From: Parvicella tangerina
GTDB taxonomy: Bacteria > Bacteroidota > Bacteroidia > Flavobacteriales_D > Parvicellaceae
DNA length: 64,000 nucleotides
Direction of reading: 5' to 3'
NCBI RefSeq assembly: GCF_907165195.1
Contig: NZ_OU015584.1
Location: forward strand, 1,922,001-1,986,000
Made by a program: the position numbers and the translations under genes. Position 1 is the stretch's first letter. The number at the start of each line of letters is the position of its first letter. The notes under the pieces were generated by a model. It made no database searches, was not told the origin of the DNA, and saw only the letters and a program-made list of their open reading frames with translations. This document shows positions 40,316-50,725 of this stretch, one piece after another.

Positions 40316-41329
40316 TTATTCGGCTGGATCTTCAAGCCACTTGATAAAAGCTTTCATTTTATCTTGATTATCCTGAACCCATCCGCCTGCGTTTTGATTA
40401 CCACCCATACTGATGTAGTAGCAGTAGGCGTCCATGTAGTCTGATTGAGAAATCGCATAAAATAAAGGAGTGTAAAAATCCCACCACAAACCTTTGTTCT
40501 TGTCTTTTTTTAATTCACCTAACACCGTAAAGAAAGAAGCTGTATTTTCAATGAACATTTCTTCATCTGTTTTACCTTCATTTTCTTCGAGATTTTTAGA
40601 AGCCTCCAGCATAGAGATCATGAGATCGGCAGCGGAAAATGGAGAGTTCTTATCGCTTTCATCGATGTAAATAGTGATCTCTTTATCATCACTAGTAACG
40701 TTACCTCCAAATTGCTCCATTAGGAGGTCGTAAGCCGCTACTGACCGATCAGAATCTGGCTCCAGAAAGAGAAAGTAATGCAAACAGAGTAGACTTTGAG
40801 TCTTTTTTTGTTGATCCGCTTTTAAGAACCCTAGCAGTAAATGACTACTAGCATGCCCTGGACTAAGGTTGATTGCCGATATCAAGGCTTCCTCAGCCTT
40901 TTCATCCTCACGCATTTTGTAGTAATCATATCCTAAATTGTAATAGAGTAGATAATGGTCACCAAATTTTTTGACGGCTTTTTTAAACAGTTTTACAGAA
41001 GCTTTCGTGTCTCCAAGGTAATCTAAGCAGGAACCTTTAGTGATATATGTTTCAAGAATGTACTCTTCTTTCTGTTCTAGCACCACATCACAATGTTCCA
41101 AGGCCTTCTCATATTGTTGAGAATACATGTAGGTAAGAGCTATTTCATAGTTAGCAAGAGGTGACTTAGGCGAAACCTCAAGAGCCTCTTCATATTTCTC
41201 GATGGCCAGATCATAAGCTCCGTTTTCATGATATTGTATCCCAATTGCCACCAAAGAGTCTACGTTGTCTTGTCCATTTGAAAGTAAACAAACGAGCAAA
41301 AACAGCGTAGAGAGCAGATATTTCTTCAT
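40316..41329 (-). CDS. exported TPR-repeat protein
   Basis: The 337-residue product has a signal peptide (1-20, ending LLSNGQ) and about five TPR units to residue 190 (AIEKYEEALEVSPKSPLANYE, YLLYYNLGYDYYKMREDEKAE). A C-terminal region of about 140 residues follows with no repeats (KGLWWDFYTPLFYAISQSDY). It is probably a periplasmic scaffold. It is cotranscribed with the polyproline-tailed gene that follows. Confidence 0.78.
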   Translation of the reverse strand: MKKYLLSTLFLLVCLLSNGQDNVDSLVAIGIQYHENGAYDLAIEKYEEALEVSPKSPLANYEIALTYMYSQQYEKALEHCDVVLEQKEEYILETYITKGSCLDYLGDTKASVKLFKKAVKKFGDHYLLYYNLGYDYYKMREDEKAEEALISAINLSPGHASSHLLLGFLKADQQKKTQSLLCLHYFLFLEPDSDRSVAAYDLLMEQFGGNVTSDDKEITIYIDESDKNSPFSAADLMISMLEASKNLEENEGKTDEEMFIENTASFFTVLGELKKDKNKGLWWDFYTPLFYAISQSDYMDAYCYYISMGGNQNAGGWVQDNQDKMKAFIKWLEDPAE

Positions 41330-41379
41330 GAAAAGTAAGAGTTGTTGATCGCTCTAATTTACGAAAAAAGTCGGTACGA

Positions 41380-42741
41380 TTAACAAATTGCCTTAATCAT
41401 ATCCTGTCGGGTAATGATGTGTCTTTGGTCTTCACCGTAGTTCACAATTACCGCTTGCGTGTCATGACTGAATAGTTTTGAAATTTCTTCAATAGGAGTA
41501 TTGCCATTCACTTCTGGAAATGCAGCTTCCATTACATGCTTTACAGGAAGTTCTTTTAATTCTGGTTTTTCCAATAGAGCCGAGAACAACTTGTTGTCAG
41601 TCAAGGATCCTACAAATTTATTGTTTTCAACAACGGGAATCTGGGATATCTTATACTGGTTCATCAATAATATTGCCTGTGATACCGGATCGGATGTGGA
41701 AACTGTTACCAAATGCTTTCCTGCGTGATCTTTAATCAGGTCTTCTGCACAAACTTTTTCTTCATCCAAAAATCCTCTGTCACGCATCCAGTCATCGTTA
41801 AACATCTTTCCTACATATCTACTTCCATGATCGTGAAATAAGACAACAACTACATCATCTTCTTTTAATTCATCTTTTAATTGAAGAATCCCTTTAATAG
41901 CAGAACCAGCACTGTTGCCTACAAAAATCCCTTCTTCTTTGGCTAACCTTCTCTGGTAGACAGCTGCATCTTTATCTGTTACTTTTTCAAACTTATCGAT
42001 AACATCAAAATTAACGTTCTTGGGAAGAATGTCTTCGCCAATACCTTCCGTGATATAAGGGTAGATCTCATTTTCATCAAAAATTCCTGTTTCATGATAT
42101 TTTTTGAAGACGGATCCATACGTGTCAATCCCCCAAATTTTAATGTCTGGGTTCTTTTCTTTAAGATATTTACCAACTCCAGAAATAGTACCTCCAGTAC
42201 CAACTCCAACAACAAAGTGAGTGATTTTTCCTTCTGTCTGTTCCCAAATCTCAGGTCCAGTGGTTAAGTAATGCGCTTTGGTGTTAGAGGGGTTGTCGTA
42301 TTGGTTTACATACCAGGAATTGGGAACCTCAGTGGCCAATCTCTTCGAAACCGAATAGTAGGACCGAGGGTCGTCTGGTTCTACGTTAGTCGGACAAACA
42401 TGAACTTCTGCACCTACTGCTCTTAGGATGTCCATTTTTTCTTTACTCTGCTTATCACTCAGGACACAGATCAACTTATACCCCTTTTGAATACAAGCCA
42501 AAGCCAACCCCATACCTGTATTGCCAGATGTTCCTTCAATCACGGTTCCTCCTGGTTTTAGCCTTCCATCAGCTTCAGCATCTTCAATCATTTGCAAAGC
42601 CATTCGGTCCTTTACTGAGTTTCCTGGGTTAGTCGTTTCTACTTTGGCTAAAACCAGTGCTTTAACGTCTTTGGTAATTTTGTTAATCTTTACCAATGGT
42701 GTGTTTCCAATGGTTTCAAGTATGTTGTTGTAGTATTTCAT
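41380..42741 (-). CDS. cystathionine beta-synthase (PLP enzyme with two CBS domains)
   Basis: The 453-residue product has the fold-type II PLP domain (1-330) with the PLP lysine in NPGNSVKDR, the substrate loop EGTSGNTGMGLA, the phosphate loop GTGGTISGVGKYL and GNSAGSAI. A C-terminal pair of CBS domains (about 340-453) would sense adenosyl compounds. It condenses serine and homocysteine to cystathionine, or makes cysteine from O-acetylserine; the CBS pair favours the former. The start ATG is 19 bases after a TAATTTTG promoter box. No cystathionine lyase lies next to it. Confidence 0.88.
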   Translation of the reverse strand: MKYYNNILETIGNTPLVKINKITKDVKALVLAKVETTNPGNSVKDRMALQMIEDAEADGRLKPGGTVIEGTSGNTGMGLALACIQKGYKLICVLSDKQSKEKMDILRAVGAEVHVCPTNVEPDDPRSYYSVSKRLATEVPNSWYVNQYDNPSNTKAHYLTTGPEIWEQTEGKITHFVVGVGTGGTISGVGKYLKEKNPDIKIWGIDTYGSVFKKYHETGIFDENEIYPYITEGIGEDILPKNVNFDVIDKFEKVTDKDAAVYQRRLAKEEGIFVGNSAGSAIKGILQLKDELKEDDVVVVLFHDHGSRYVGKMFNDDWMRDRGFLDEEKVCAEDLIKDHAGKHLVTVSTSDPVSQAILLMNQYKISQIPVVENNKFVGSLTDNKLFSALLEKPELKELPVKHVMEAAFPEVNGNTPIEEISKLFSHDTQAVIVNYGEDQRHIITRQDMIKAIC

Positions 42742-42760
42742 CGTATTTAATTTCTGAGTG

Positions 42761-42793
42761 CAAAATTACAGTTATCATTCAAACCATACGCAA
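42761..42793 (-). promoter_or_regulatory. promoter of the cystathionine beta-synthase gene
   Basis: CAAAATTA at 42761-42768 reads TAATTTTG on the minus strand, and CAA at 42791-42793 (TTG) lies 22 bases upstream of it, within the usual range. The start codon at 42741 is 19 bases downstream. Confidence 0.5.
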
Positions 42794-42796
42794 TTG

Positions 42797-43480
42797 TTAG
42801 TAAAGAGAATATGAACTTTCAAAAATTGGAAGCCATACAGTGTCGTTAACGTAAAGGTTTTGATCTACACGCCAATCTTTACCCACAGTTGCAGTATATC
42901 GTTCACATGATGTGTGTACTTTGTTGTTCCTAATGGTAAGGTGAATGGATTCACATTCGGAAATGTTAAAACTGTACTTTTCTCCTTCTTTGTTACTAGC
43001 GTCAATGTAGTCAAAATCACTTAAGTAGCCGATTTGATGCATGTACATCAAGTGATTTCTCTTCGTGTTGAATTGAAACAAATAGGCAGAAGATGATTTG
43101 CAAAGTTGAACAACACAGACTGTTGTTACGGTGTCATTAATATGTTTGCCTATTGGGATCCAACAGTCTTTTTCTTCTCTCAAAGAGCTTCCCGTAACAG
43201 CATAAGTGTCGTGAATAATCCAGTCATTTACTAAGGTGTCTGACAAAGCAAAATCTTCTAAATTCTTGACATTTTTTAATGATAGTTGAATGTTTGTAAG
43301 GCTATCTTTAAAACAAGATATAAAGTCCTGAAAAGTTGTTGTTTTATCAAAGAAATAGATAGAATCCTTTGTGCTTGGAGTATTGGTTGTTGTTGCGCTC
43401 GGACTCGTGTTTTCTGTGTTTGAGTTACAACTGAGTAATGCCAAGCAAAACAAGAGTGATAATAACAATACCCTTAACAT
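42797..43480 (-). CDS. lipoprotein of unknown function
   Basis: The 227-residue product has a lipoprotein signal (MLRVLLLSLLFCLALLSC, anchor at residue 18) and a Ser/Thr/Asn-rich linker (about 19-40). The folded part has a few cysteines (ECESIHL, HTSCERY, DCWIPI). I do not recognise it. Its ATG overlaps the end of the PaaG-like gene by seven bases, so translation is coupled, although a functional link to fatty acid or phenylacetate metabolism is not evident. Confidence 0.68.
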   Translation of the reverse strand: MLRVLLLSLLFCLALLSCNSNTENTSPSATTTNTPSTKDSIYFFDKTTTFQDFISCFKDSLTNIQLSLKNVKNLEDFALSDTLVNDWIIHDTYAVTGSSLREEKDCWIPIGKHINDTVTTVCVVQLCKSSSAYLFQFNTKRNHLMYMHQIGYLSDFDYIDASNKEGEKYSFNISECESIHLTIRNNKVHTSCERYTATVGKDWRVDQNLYVNDTVWLPIFESSYSLY

Positions 43481-44259
43481 CCCTTGTACTCTGGCTTTCT
43501 CTTTTCGAAGAATGCTTTGATTCCTTCTTTGTGATCATAAGTCTGTCCCGCTTCGGCTTGAAGAGCTCTTTCTGCAGCCAACTGTTCCTCCATGGAGTTG
43601 GTGAACGATTGATTGAGTAGTCGTTTTGTTAAGCCAATTCCTTTGGTGGGTCGTTTGGCTAAAATGGACGCATATTTCGTAGCTTCTTCCAATAAAGATG
43701 CATCGTCCACAGCTTTATAAATCATTCCAAGTGACTCTGCTTCCTCAGCAGTTACTTTATCAGCCATAAACATCATTGCTGCCGCTCTTTGCATTCCGAC
43801 TAACCTGGGTAGGGTAAAAGTTCCTCCACTATCTGGTACTAACCCAATATTAGAGAAGGACTGGATGAATTTTGCAGATTTTCCAGCAAAAGTAATATCA
43901 CAAGCAAATGCGATGTTAGCACCAGCACCGGCAGCCACGCCATTGACAGCCCCAATAATCGGTTTTTCGATACCTCTTAACAAGTTAATGATCGGGTTAT
44001 AGGTGTGATCAACGATTTCCTCAATTCTTGGTCCGCCTTCGCGTGTTGCTTCTTCAAGGTCTTGACCTGCACAAAAACCCCTACCGTTGGCTGTGAAAAC
44101 AATTGCTCTGATTTCATCGCTTGTTTGACAATGCTTTAAAGCGTTAATTACATCATCCGCCATTTCAAAATTAAAGCTATTCAACACATCTACTCGGTTC
44201 AAAGTTATGGTAGCCACTCCATCAGCGACTGAAAAAAGAATATTTTCGTAAGTTTTCAT
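43474..44259 (-). CDS. PaaG-like enoyl-CoA hydratase/isomerase
   Basis: The 261-residue product is a crotonase-fold enzyme. GRGFCAGQDLEE is the oxyanion-hole loop, AVNGVAAGAGANIAFACD is the second, and LVPDSGGTFTLPRLVG with its Asp is typical of PaaG, the isomerase of ring-epoxidised phenylacetyl-CoA. The usual Paa genes (epoxidase PaaABCE and others) are not present in this window, so it may act on another unsaturated acyl-CoA. A TATCTTCG box at 44281-44288 lies 21 bases upstream. Enzyme family is firm, exact reaction moderate. Confidence 0.8.
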   Translation of the reverse strand: MKTYENILFSVADGVATITLNRVDVLNSFNFEMADDVINALKHCQTSDEIRAIVFTANGRGFCAGQDLEEATREGGPRIEEIVDHTYNPIINLLRGIEKPIIGAVNGVAAGAGANIAFACDITFAGKSAKFIQSFSNIGLVPDSGGTFTLPRLVGMQRAAAMMFMADKVTAEEAESLGMIYKAVDDASLLEEATKYASILAKRPTKGIGLTKRLLNQSFTNSMEEQLAAERALQAEAGQTYDHKEGIKAFFEKRKPEYKGC

Positions 44260-44280
44260 AAGTCAATTTTGATTGTGCTA

Positions 44281-44288
44281 CGAAGATA
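44281..44288 (-). promoter_or_regulatory. candidate promoter -7 box of the PaaG-like gene
   Basis: CGAAGATA reads TATCTTCG on the minus strand, one change from TAnnTTTG, 21 bases before the ATG at 44259. Confidence 0.4.
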
Positions 44289-44293
44289 AAGTT

Positions 44294-45346
44294 TTACATA
44301 GTTTGCAACAACTCAAAGCTATTTGTATTTTGATTCCATTGATAAGCTTCTCTGAATTCAGGATGGCTGTCATATTCGTATGAATAGTAAAGGACAATAA
44401 TTAAATCTCCGATCATCCAAGTGCTCACATTTGAATCATAGGTGCCAAGATCTTGTTCAACTGACGTCAACTGTCCATCTTCAATAAAATGACTCACTAA
44501 GTGGATCGACCCATCGTGATATTCACTGTCTACAATGTAGTCTTCATCTTCTGGTCCAGTAGGTTCGTGACCCGCTACAAAATTTGTTCCTGTAGCGTTG
44601 TTAGTGTAGGTTCTGAAGTAGACAAAGTTACTATCGTAAACGTGTAATACTTCACTATCTTGATACCATTCTTCTCCAAAATCATAAGCTGCTCCATCGT
44701 GATAATGCGCTTGCAGATGACCAAAATTAGGTTCTTGATATCCTACGTAAACGAGTTCACTGGTCGTGTTTGCAAACTCTAAACCGTTCATTTTGATAAA
44801 TAATTGTCTCTCTTCAGGTGTAGATATCAGTCTATTAAAGTCAAAGTGAACCGTGTCAGTATCGTTGGTCCATGTTCCATTTAATGTGTTTTTGTCATCA
44901 CTTCGTAGTAATAGTATAGTTGATTCGCCAGGTGAACTATAGTCTATCAGGTTGATTATGTCTGGACTATCTTCTTTGCCTTCTAGATAGTAGGCATAAT
45001 TGCTTTCATGATTAAACAAAACCACCTTATATTCATTGCTGCTGTAACGACTTTGTTCTAAAATCATGGTGTGTTTTTGATTGTAAATTTCACCTTGGTA
45101 CAACTTTATGTTGCCATACATCTCACTCTCTATTTCAGAAAGGTCCTCGAATTCTACATTCGGATACATATCAAATTCTGATGGTGCTGATTCAGCGATT
45201 ATTTCTTCTTCTAAAGAAGTAGTGTCTAATGGCTCAGTTTCATTTGAAGAGACGTTGTTGTCTTTCTTCGAGTGAGCTTTCTGATCATTTCCACAGCCAC
45301 TTATTATTAGAGTTGTGAAGATGAAAAGATAAAATAGTTTATTCAT
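44294..45346 (-). CDS. acidic lipoprotein of unknown function
   Basis: The 350-residue product has a lipoprotein signal (MNKLFYLFIFTTLIISGC) and an acidic Ser/Glu-rich linker (about 20-70). A body follows that is rich in Tyr, His and Asp (GHLQAHYHDGAAYDFGEEWYQ) and looks beta-strand-rich. No family is recognised. It is probably monocistronic, with the PaaG-like promoter directly downstream. Confidence 0.68.
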   Translation of the reverse strand: MNKLFYLFIFTTLIISGCGNDQKAHSKKDNNVSSNETEPLDTTSLEEEIIAESAPSEFDMYPNVEFEDLSEIESEMYGNIKLYQGEIYNQKHTMILEQSRYSSNEYKVVLFNHESNYAYYLEGKEDSPDIINLIDYSSPGESTILLLRSDDKNTLNGTWTNDTDTVHFDFNRLISTPEERQLFIKMNGLEFANTTSELVYVGYQEPNFGHLQAHYHDGAAYDFGEEWYQDSEVLHVYDSNFVYFRTYTNNATGTNFVAGHEPTGPEDEDYIVDSEYHDGSIHLVSHFIEDGQLTSVEQDLGTYDSNVSTWMIGDLIIVLYYSYEYDSHPEFREAYQWNQNTNSFELLQTM

Positions 45347-45405
45347 GTTGTGATATTATAATCTCCTAAGATAGAAACCTGATTTAAAAATATCTAAGGA
45401 AAGTT

Positions 45406-45413
45406 TAAATTTG
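45406..45413 (+). promoter_or_regulatory. promoter -7 box of the GNAT gene, almost leaderless
   Basis: TAAATTTG at 45406-45413 matches TAnnTTTG and ends six bases before ATG 45420. It includes the TTG at 45411 and so supports the ATG start. A clear -33 was not found. Confidence 0.45.
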
Positions 45414-45419
45414 ACTACG

Positions 45420-45938
45420 ATGAAATTTAGAAAATCAGCATACAACGATATTGAAGGAATCATGAAGATCATTCGTGATGCCCAGAAATTGTTGGCTTCA
45501 CAAGGAAGTGACCAATGGCAAGATGGTTATCCGGATGTAGCCCGAATAACATTGGATATTGATAACAACGAAAGTTATATAGTGGAGAATGAAGAAGGTG
45601 AATTAATGGCTACAACCATGTTTACATTAGGCGGTGAACCAACTTATAACAAAATTGAAGGGGAGTGGTTGACTCAAGATCCCGTGCAATATGGCGTGAT
45701 TCATCGTTTGGCAGTTTCAGCAGACCATCGCAAAAAAGGATTGGCAAAATTCATTTTAAAAAAGTGCGAAGATTTACTAGTAGAAAGACAATTTGATAGT
45801 CTTCGTATTGATACGCATCGAAAGAATGTAGGTATGCAAAACCTATTAACTGGACTAGGGTATCAATACTGTGGGGTGATTTACTTGAACAGCGGAAGTG
45901 AACGTCTGGCTTATGAGAAGATGGTTGTCAACCTTTAA
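45420..45938 (+). CDS. GNAT-family N-acetyltransferase
   Basis: The 172-residue product has the GNAT fold. It starts MKFRKSAYNDIEGIMKII. The acetyl-CoA loop is in VIHRLAVSADHRKKGLAKFILKKCEDLL (the RxxGxG/A equivalent is RKKGLA), and SLRIDTHRKNVGMQNLLTGLGYQYCGVIY is the C-terminal half with the usual N-x-x-M-x-x-L and GY(x)YCG. It transfers an acetyl group to an unknown small molecule or peptide. The TTG at 45411 is part of the promoter box, so the start is ATG 45420. Confidence 0.85.
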   Translation: MKFRKSAYNDIEGIMKIIRDAQKLLASQGSDQWQDGYPDVARITLDIDNNESYIVENEEGELMATTMFTLGGEPTYNKIEGEWLTQDPVQYGVIHRLAVSADHRKKGLAKFILKKCEDLLVERQFDSLRIDTHRKNVGMQNLLTGLGYQYCGVIYLNSGSERLAYEKMVVNL

Positions 45939-46440
45939 ATTTTACTTTTTCAAAAAACCGTCTAAAGAAAGAATTGTAAGTTTTTAGCGTGAGATAGCTT
46001 CTGGTTATAATGGTTAAAATTCTTGCAAAAAAAATAATTGCAACGGCAACAAAAAAAGGAGTAAATATCATTTCTCGTCCTAACACATAACGTATTAAGT
46101 TTGGAGGTGCTAGCGTAATTAAACCAATTAATATCAAAGCTATTACAAAAACTTTGTTCACATAGTCTTTCATGATAATAACAAAGTTAATTCCCTCTTC
46201 TTTTGGTATTATTAAGCATTTTAGTTTAACATCTTGCTTGTTTATGATGTCTCCATATTTGCTTCTGACCTTTAATGTTGGAGTAGGAGCCTTTGCTAAT
46301 ATGTTTAGTCTACGGTGGTTTAGGCCAGAATATTGACCAATAATGGATTCGTTAAGTTGGTTTCCTTCTGTCGGCTGTGTAAGTACTGCTTTGGTGACTC
46401 CTCGGAACTCTACTTCATCCATTTCTATTTGGTAAGACAT
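45928..46440 (-). CDS. small membrane protein of unknown function
   Basis: The 170-residue product has a soluble N-terminal half (MSYQIEMDEVEFRGVTKA) and two membrane helices at about 97-113 (VFVIALILIGLITLA) and 122-140. It ends in a very basic tail (FFRRFFEKVKFKG). A TTG at 46509 would add 23 residues and overlap the previous stop; the ATG at 46440 is chosen. It converges with and overlaps the GNAT gene by 11 bases. No family is recognised. Confidence 0.65.
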   Translation of the reverse strand: MSYQIEMDEVEFRGVTKAVLTQPTEGNQLNESIIGQYSGLNHRRLNILAKAPTPTLKVRSKYGDIINKQDVKLKCLIIPKEEGINFVIIMKDYVNKVFVIALILIGLITLAPPNLIRYVLGREMIFTPFFVAVAIIFFARILTIITRSYLTLKTYNSFFRRFFEKVKFKG

Positions 46441-46505
46441 TCTAACCTCTTTAAAAAGTAATCTGTTTTTTACAATGATCCAATATGATATTTGAGTTTC
46501 AGGAT

Positions 46506-47021
46506 TCAATTATCTATGATTTTATTAGAATCTATTGACCATTTCTTGTTTTCGTAAACATAAACCTGAGTAATATAATTGACGGTACCATTTAATGCGT
46601 AAGACTCAATAACTTCTACTTTTTCTTTTTCTAGAAACCTACCGAAAACACTAAAAATAACCTTTTGATCAAGTCGATTAAATACGCCTGAATCACTCAT
46701 TATTTCATTGTCTAGAAATAATTGATGCATTTCTTTACCGTAAATGATTTTTGAATTCGGCAATTTGCTTTGTATTATGGTGATATATGGTTCATCCTCG
46801 AAGTCAAAATTAAGAAATCGATCAATGGTTTCTTGATCTGTATTTCCACACCGAGCGAAATCTGTTGCCATGAAGATGGTGTCTGTTGGGTGGAAAGATA
46901 TCGTGAGGTTTTCTATAATTTTCAGTTTAAGTTGCATTTCATCAGGAATGACTTTGGGGGGTAATGTGCATCTAAAAAAAGCGATAGCCGTAAATATTAT
47001 TAAGATAAACTTTAACCTCAT
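46506..47021 (-). CDS. lipoprotein of unknown function
   Basis: The 171-residue product has a lipoprotein signal (MRLKFILIIFTAIAFFRC, anchor at residue 18) and a mature part of about 150 residues without recognised motifs. It probably forms a two-gene unit with the small membrane protein that follows, and both look like envelope proteins. Codon use is AT-rich like that neighbour. Confidence 0.65.
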   Translation of the reverse strand: MRLKFILIIFTAIAFFRCTLPPKVIPDEMQLKLKIIENLTISFHPTDTIFMATDFARCGNTDQETIDRFLNFDFEDEPYITIIQSKLPNSKIIYGKEMHQLFLDNEIMSDSGVFNRLDQKVIFSVFGRFLEKEKVEVIESYALNGTVNYITQVYVYENKKWSIDSNKIIDN

Positions 47022-47034
47022 CTAACTAAACTGA

Positions 47035-49167
<2,133 letters not shown>

Positions 49168-49195
49168 ACTAATTACGCAGTTGGCTTATACCTCG

Positions 49196-50545
49196 TTATC
49201 TTCTCTTCTTCTTACTCTTTTTATTTTGAATCTTATCTCCTCGTTTAATAGGTTTTTTATACTTCCTTTTGAGCTGTTGCTGATAGCTTTCCTTCTGATT
49301 CGTCTTTTTGTTTTTCTCTTTCTTCTCATGGAAGGAGGCACCGGTTTTGGTGAGGCTTGATTGAGTCGATTCTTCATCTACTGGCCGAGGCTTTTCTTCT
49401 GGAGTAAGCTCTGTTGAAAGCTCGACTTCTTCAGGAAGCTTGTTCTGGTGAATTGATGTTTGCATTAATGACTCAATGGCATTTTTAGCTTCGATTTCTT
49501 TTTCGCTAAACAACAAAATGGAGTTTCCAGACTGTCCAGCTCTACCTGTTCTACCAATACGATGTATGTAATTTTCAGGGTATAAAGGTGTGTTAAAACT
49601 AATAACAGTGGAAATGTCATCGATATCTATCCCTCTTGCAATTACATCAGTGGCAATAAGAATTCGGCTTTCGCCTGTTTTGAATTTTTCAATGGACTTA
49701 ATCCTGTGATTTTGCTCTTTACTAGAGTGAATCACTGATATTCCTCCATCCAGCTCAAGCGTTTCGGCAAGTCGATCAGCATGAGCTTTGCTATCTATGA
49801 ATATAAGTACTTTGCTATGCTCTTCTTGATTAGCTAAGATGTGATTAAGTAAGTTGGCCTTACTGTAAAAGTTGGGTGCTTGATAAGACTCTTGTTTGAT
49901 AGTATCTACGGGTGTTCCGCTGATCGAAATGGTTTTTCTTACGGGATTGATTAAGAACTCTCTGATTAAATCGTCAACATAAGAGGTCATTGTAGCAGAA
50001 AAAAGAATGTTCTGTCTCTTGTCTTTAATGTAATCGAAGATGTTGTTTAATTGGGTTTTATAACCAAAATCAAGCATGATATCTACTTCATCAATCACAA
50101 GTTTCTTAATGTGACCAAGGTTTAAAACACTTGTCAAAGCAAGATCATATAATCTTCTTGGGGTTCCTACAATAATGTCACATCCATGTGCAATCGCATC
50201 TTTCTGACGGTTGATATTCGTTCCTCCATAAACACCAATAGTTCTTACATTGATATACTCAGTGAGCTTGTTGATTTCCTCTACCACCTGTATCACTAGT
50301 TCTCTCGTAGGAACAAGAATCAACACCCTTGGATGATATTGGTCAGAATAGTTTAAGTCCTGCAAAAGCGGCAAAAGATAGGCAAGTGTTTTTCCTGTTC
50401 CCGTTTTCGCTATACCTACAAAGTCATTTCCAGCAAGAATTGGCGAATAAGCTGCTTCCTGAATGGGGGTTGCAGTTTCAATTCCTTGTTCTTTAAGTGC
50501 GCTTAGGAGTTGCTTCTTGATTTTAAAATCTTCAAACTTGCTCAT
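49196..50545 (-). CDS. DEAD-box RNA helicase
   Basis: The 449-residue product has all helicase motifs: Q-motif region (FEDFKIKKQLLSALKEQG), AKTGTGKT (I), PTRELVIQ (Ia), GTPRRLYDL (Ib), DEVDIML (II, VDEVD instead of DEAD), SAT (III), RGIDI (V) and HRIGRTGRAG (VI). A basic disordered tail (KKPIKRGDKIQNKKSKKKRR) follows. It unwinds short RNA duplexes, likely in ribosome assembly or cold adaptation. Motif II reads DEVD, a variant seen in some Bacteroidota helicases. The ATG at 50545 lies four bases after a TACATTTG box. It converges with fadH. Confidence 0.9.
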   Translation of the reverse strand: MSKFEDFKIKKQLLSALKEQGIETATPIQEAAYSPILAGNDFVGIAKTGTGKTLAYLLPLLQDLNYSDQYHPRVLILVPTRELVIQVVEEINKLTEYINVRTIGVYGGTNINRQKDAIAHGCDIIVGTPRRLYDLALTSVLNLGHIKKLVIDEVDIMLDFGYKTQLNNIFDYIKDKRQNILFSATMTSYVDDLIREFLINPVRKTISISGTPVDTIKQESYQAPNFYSKANLLNHILANQEEHSKVLIFIDSKAHADRLAETLELDGGISVIHSSKEQNHRIKSIEKFKTGESRILIATDVIARGIDIDDISTVISFNTPLYPENYIHRIGRTGRAGQSGNSILLFSEKEIEAKNAIESLMQTSIHQNKLPEEVELSTELTPEEKPRPVDEESTQSSLTKTGASFHEKKEKNKKTNQKESYQQQLKRKYKKPIKRGDKIQNKKSKKKRR

Positions 50546-50549
50546 GATG

Positions 50550-50557
50550 CAAATGTA
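50550..50557 (-). promoter_or_regulatory. promoter -7 box of the DEAD-box helicase, almost leaderless
   Basis: CAAATGTA reads TACATTTG on the minus strand and lies four bases before the ATG at 50545, so the message would have almost no leader. Confidence 0.5.
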
Positions 50558-50695
50558 AATAAAGTACTAATATGGAATAGGTAATTCTCTTTTACGTATC
50601 ATTGAGAATTACCGATGATCCATAAAATATGTTTAAGCAGAAAGCGATATTAAACATTATTCGATCGCAATCAGTTAAGAAAAGCGGAGGATTAG

Positions 50696-50703
50696 TACAT
50701 TTG
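50696..50703 (+). promoter_or_regulatory. promoter -7 box of the peptidase-glpD operon
   Basis: TACATTTG at 50696-50703 is a full TAnnTTTG match, 22 bases before ATG 50726. No TTG was found at 17-23 bases upstream. Confidence 0.5.
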
Positions 50704-50725
50704 CTAAATCAATGCACACCTATTT

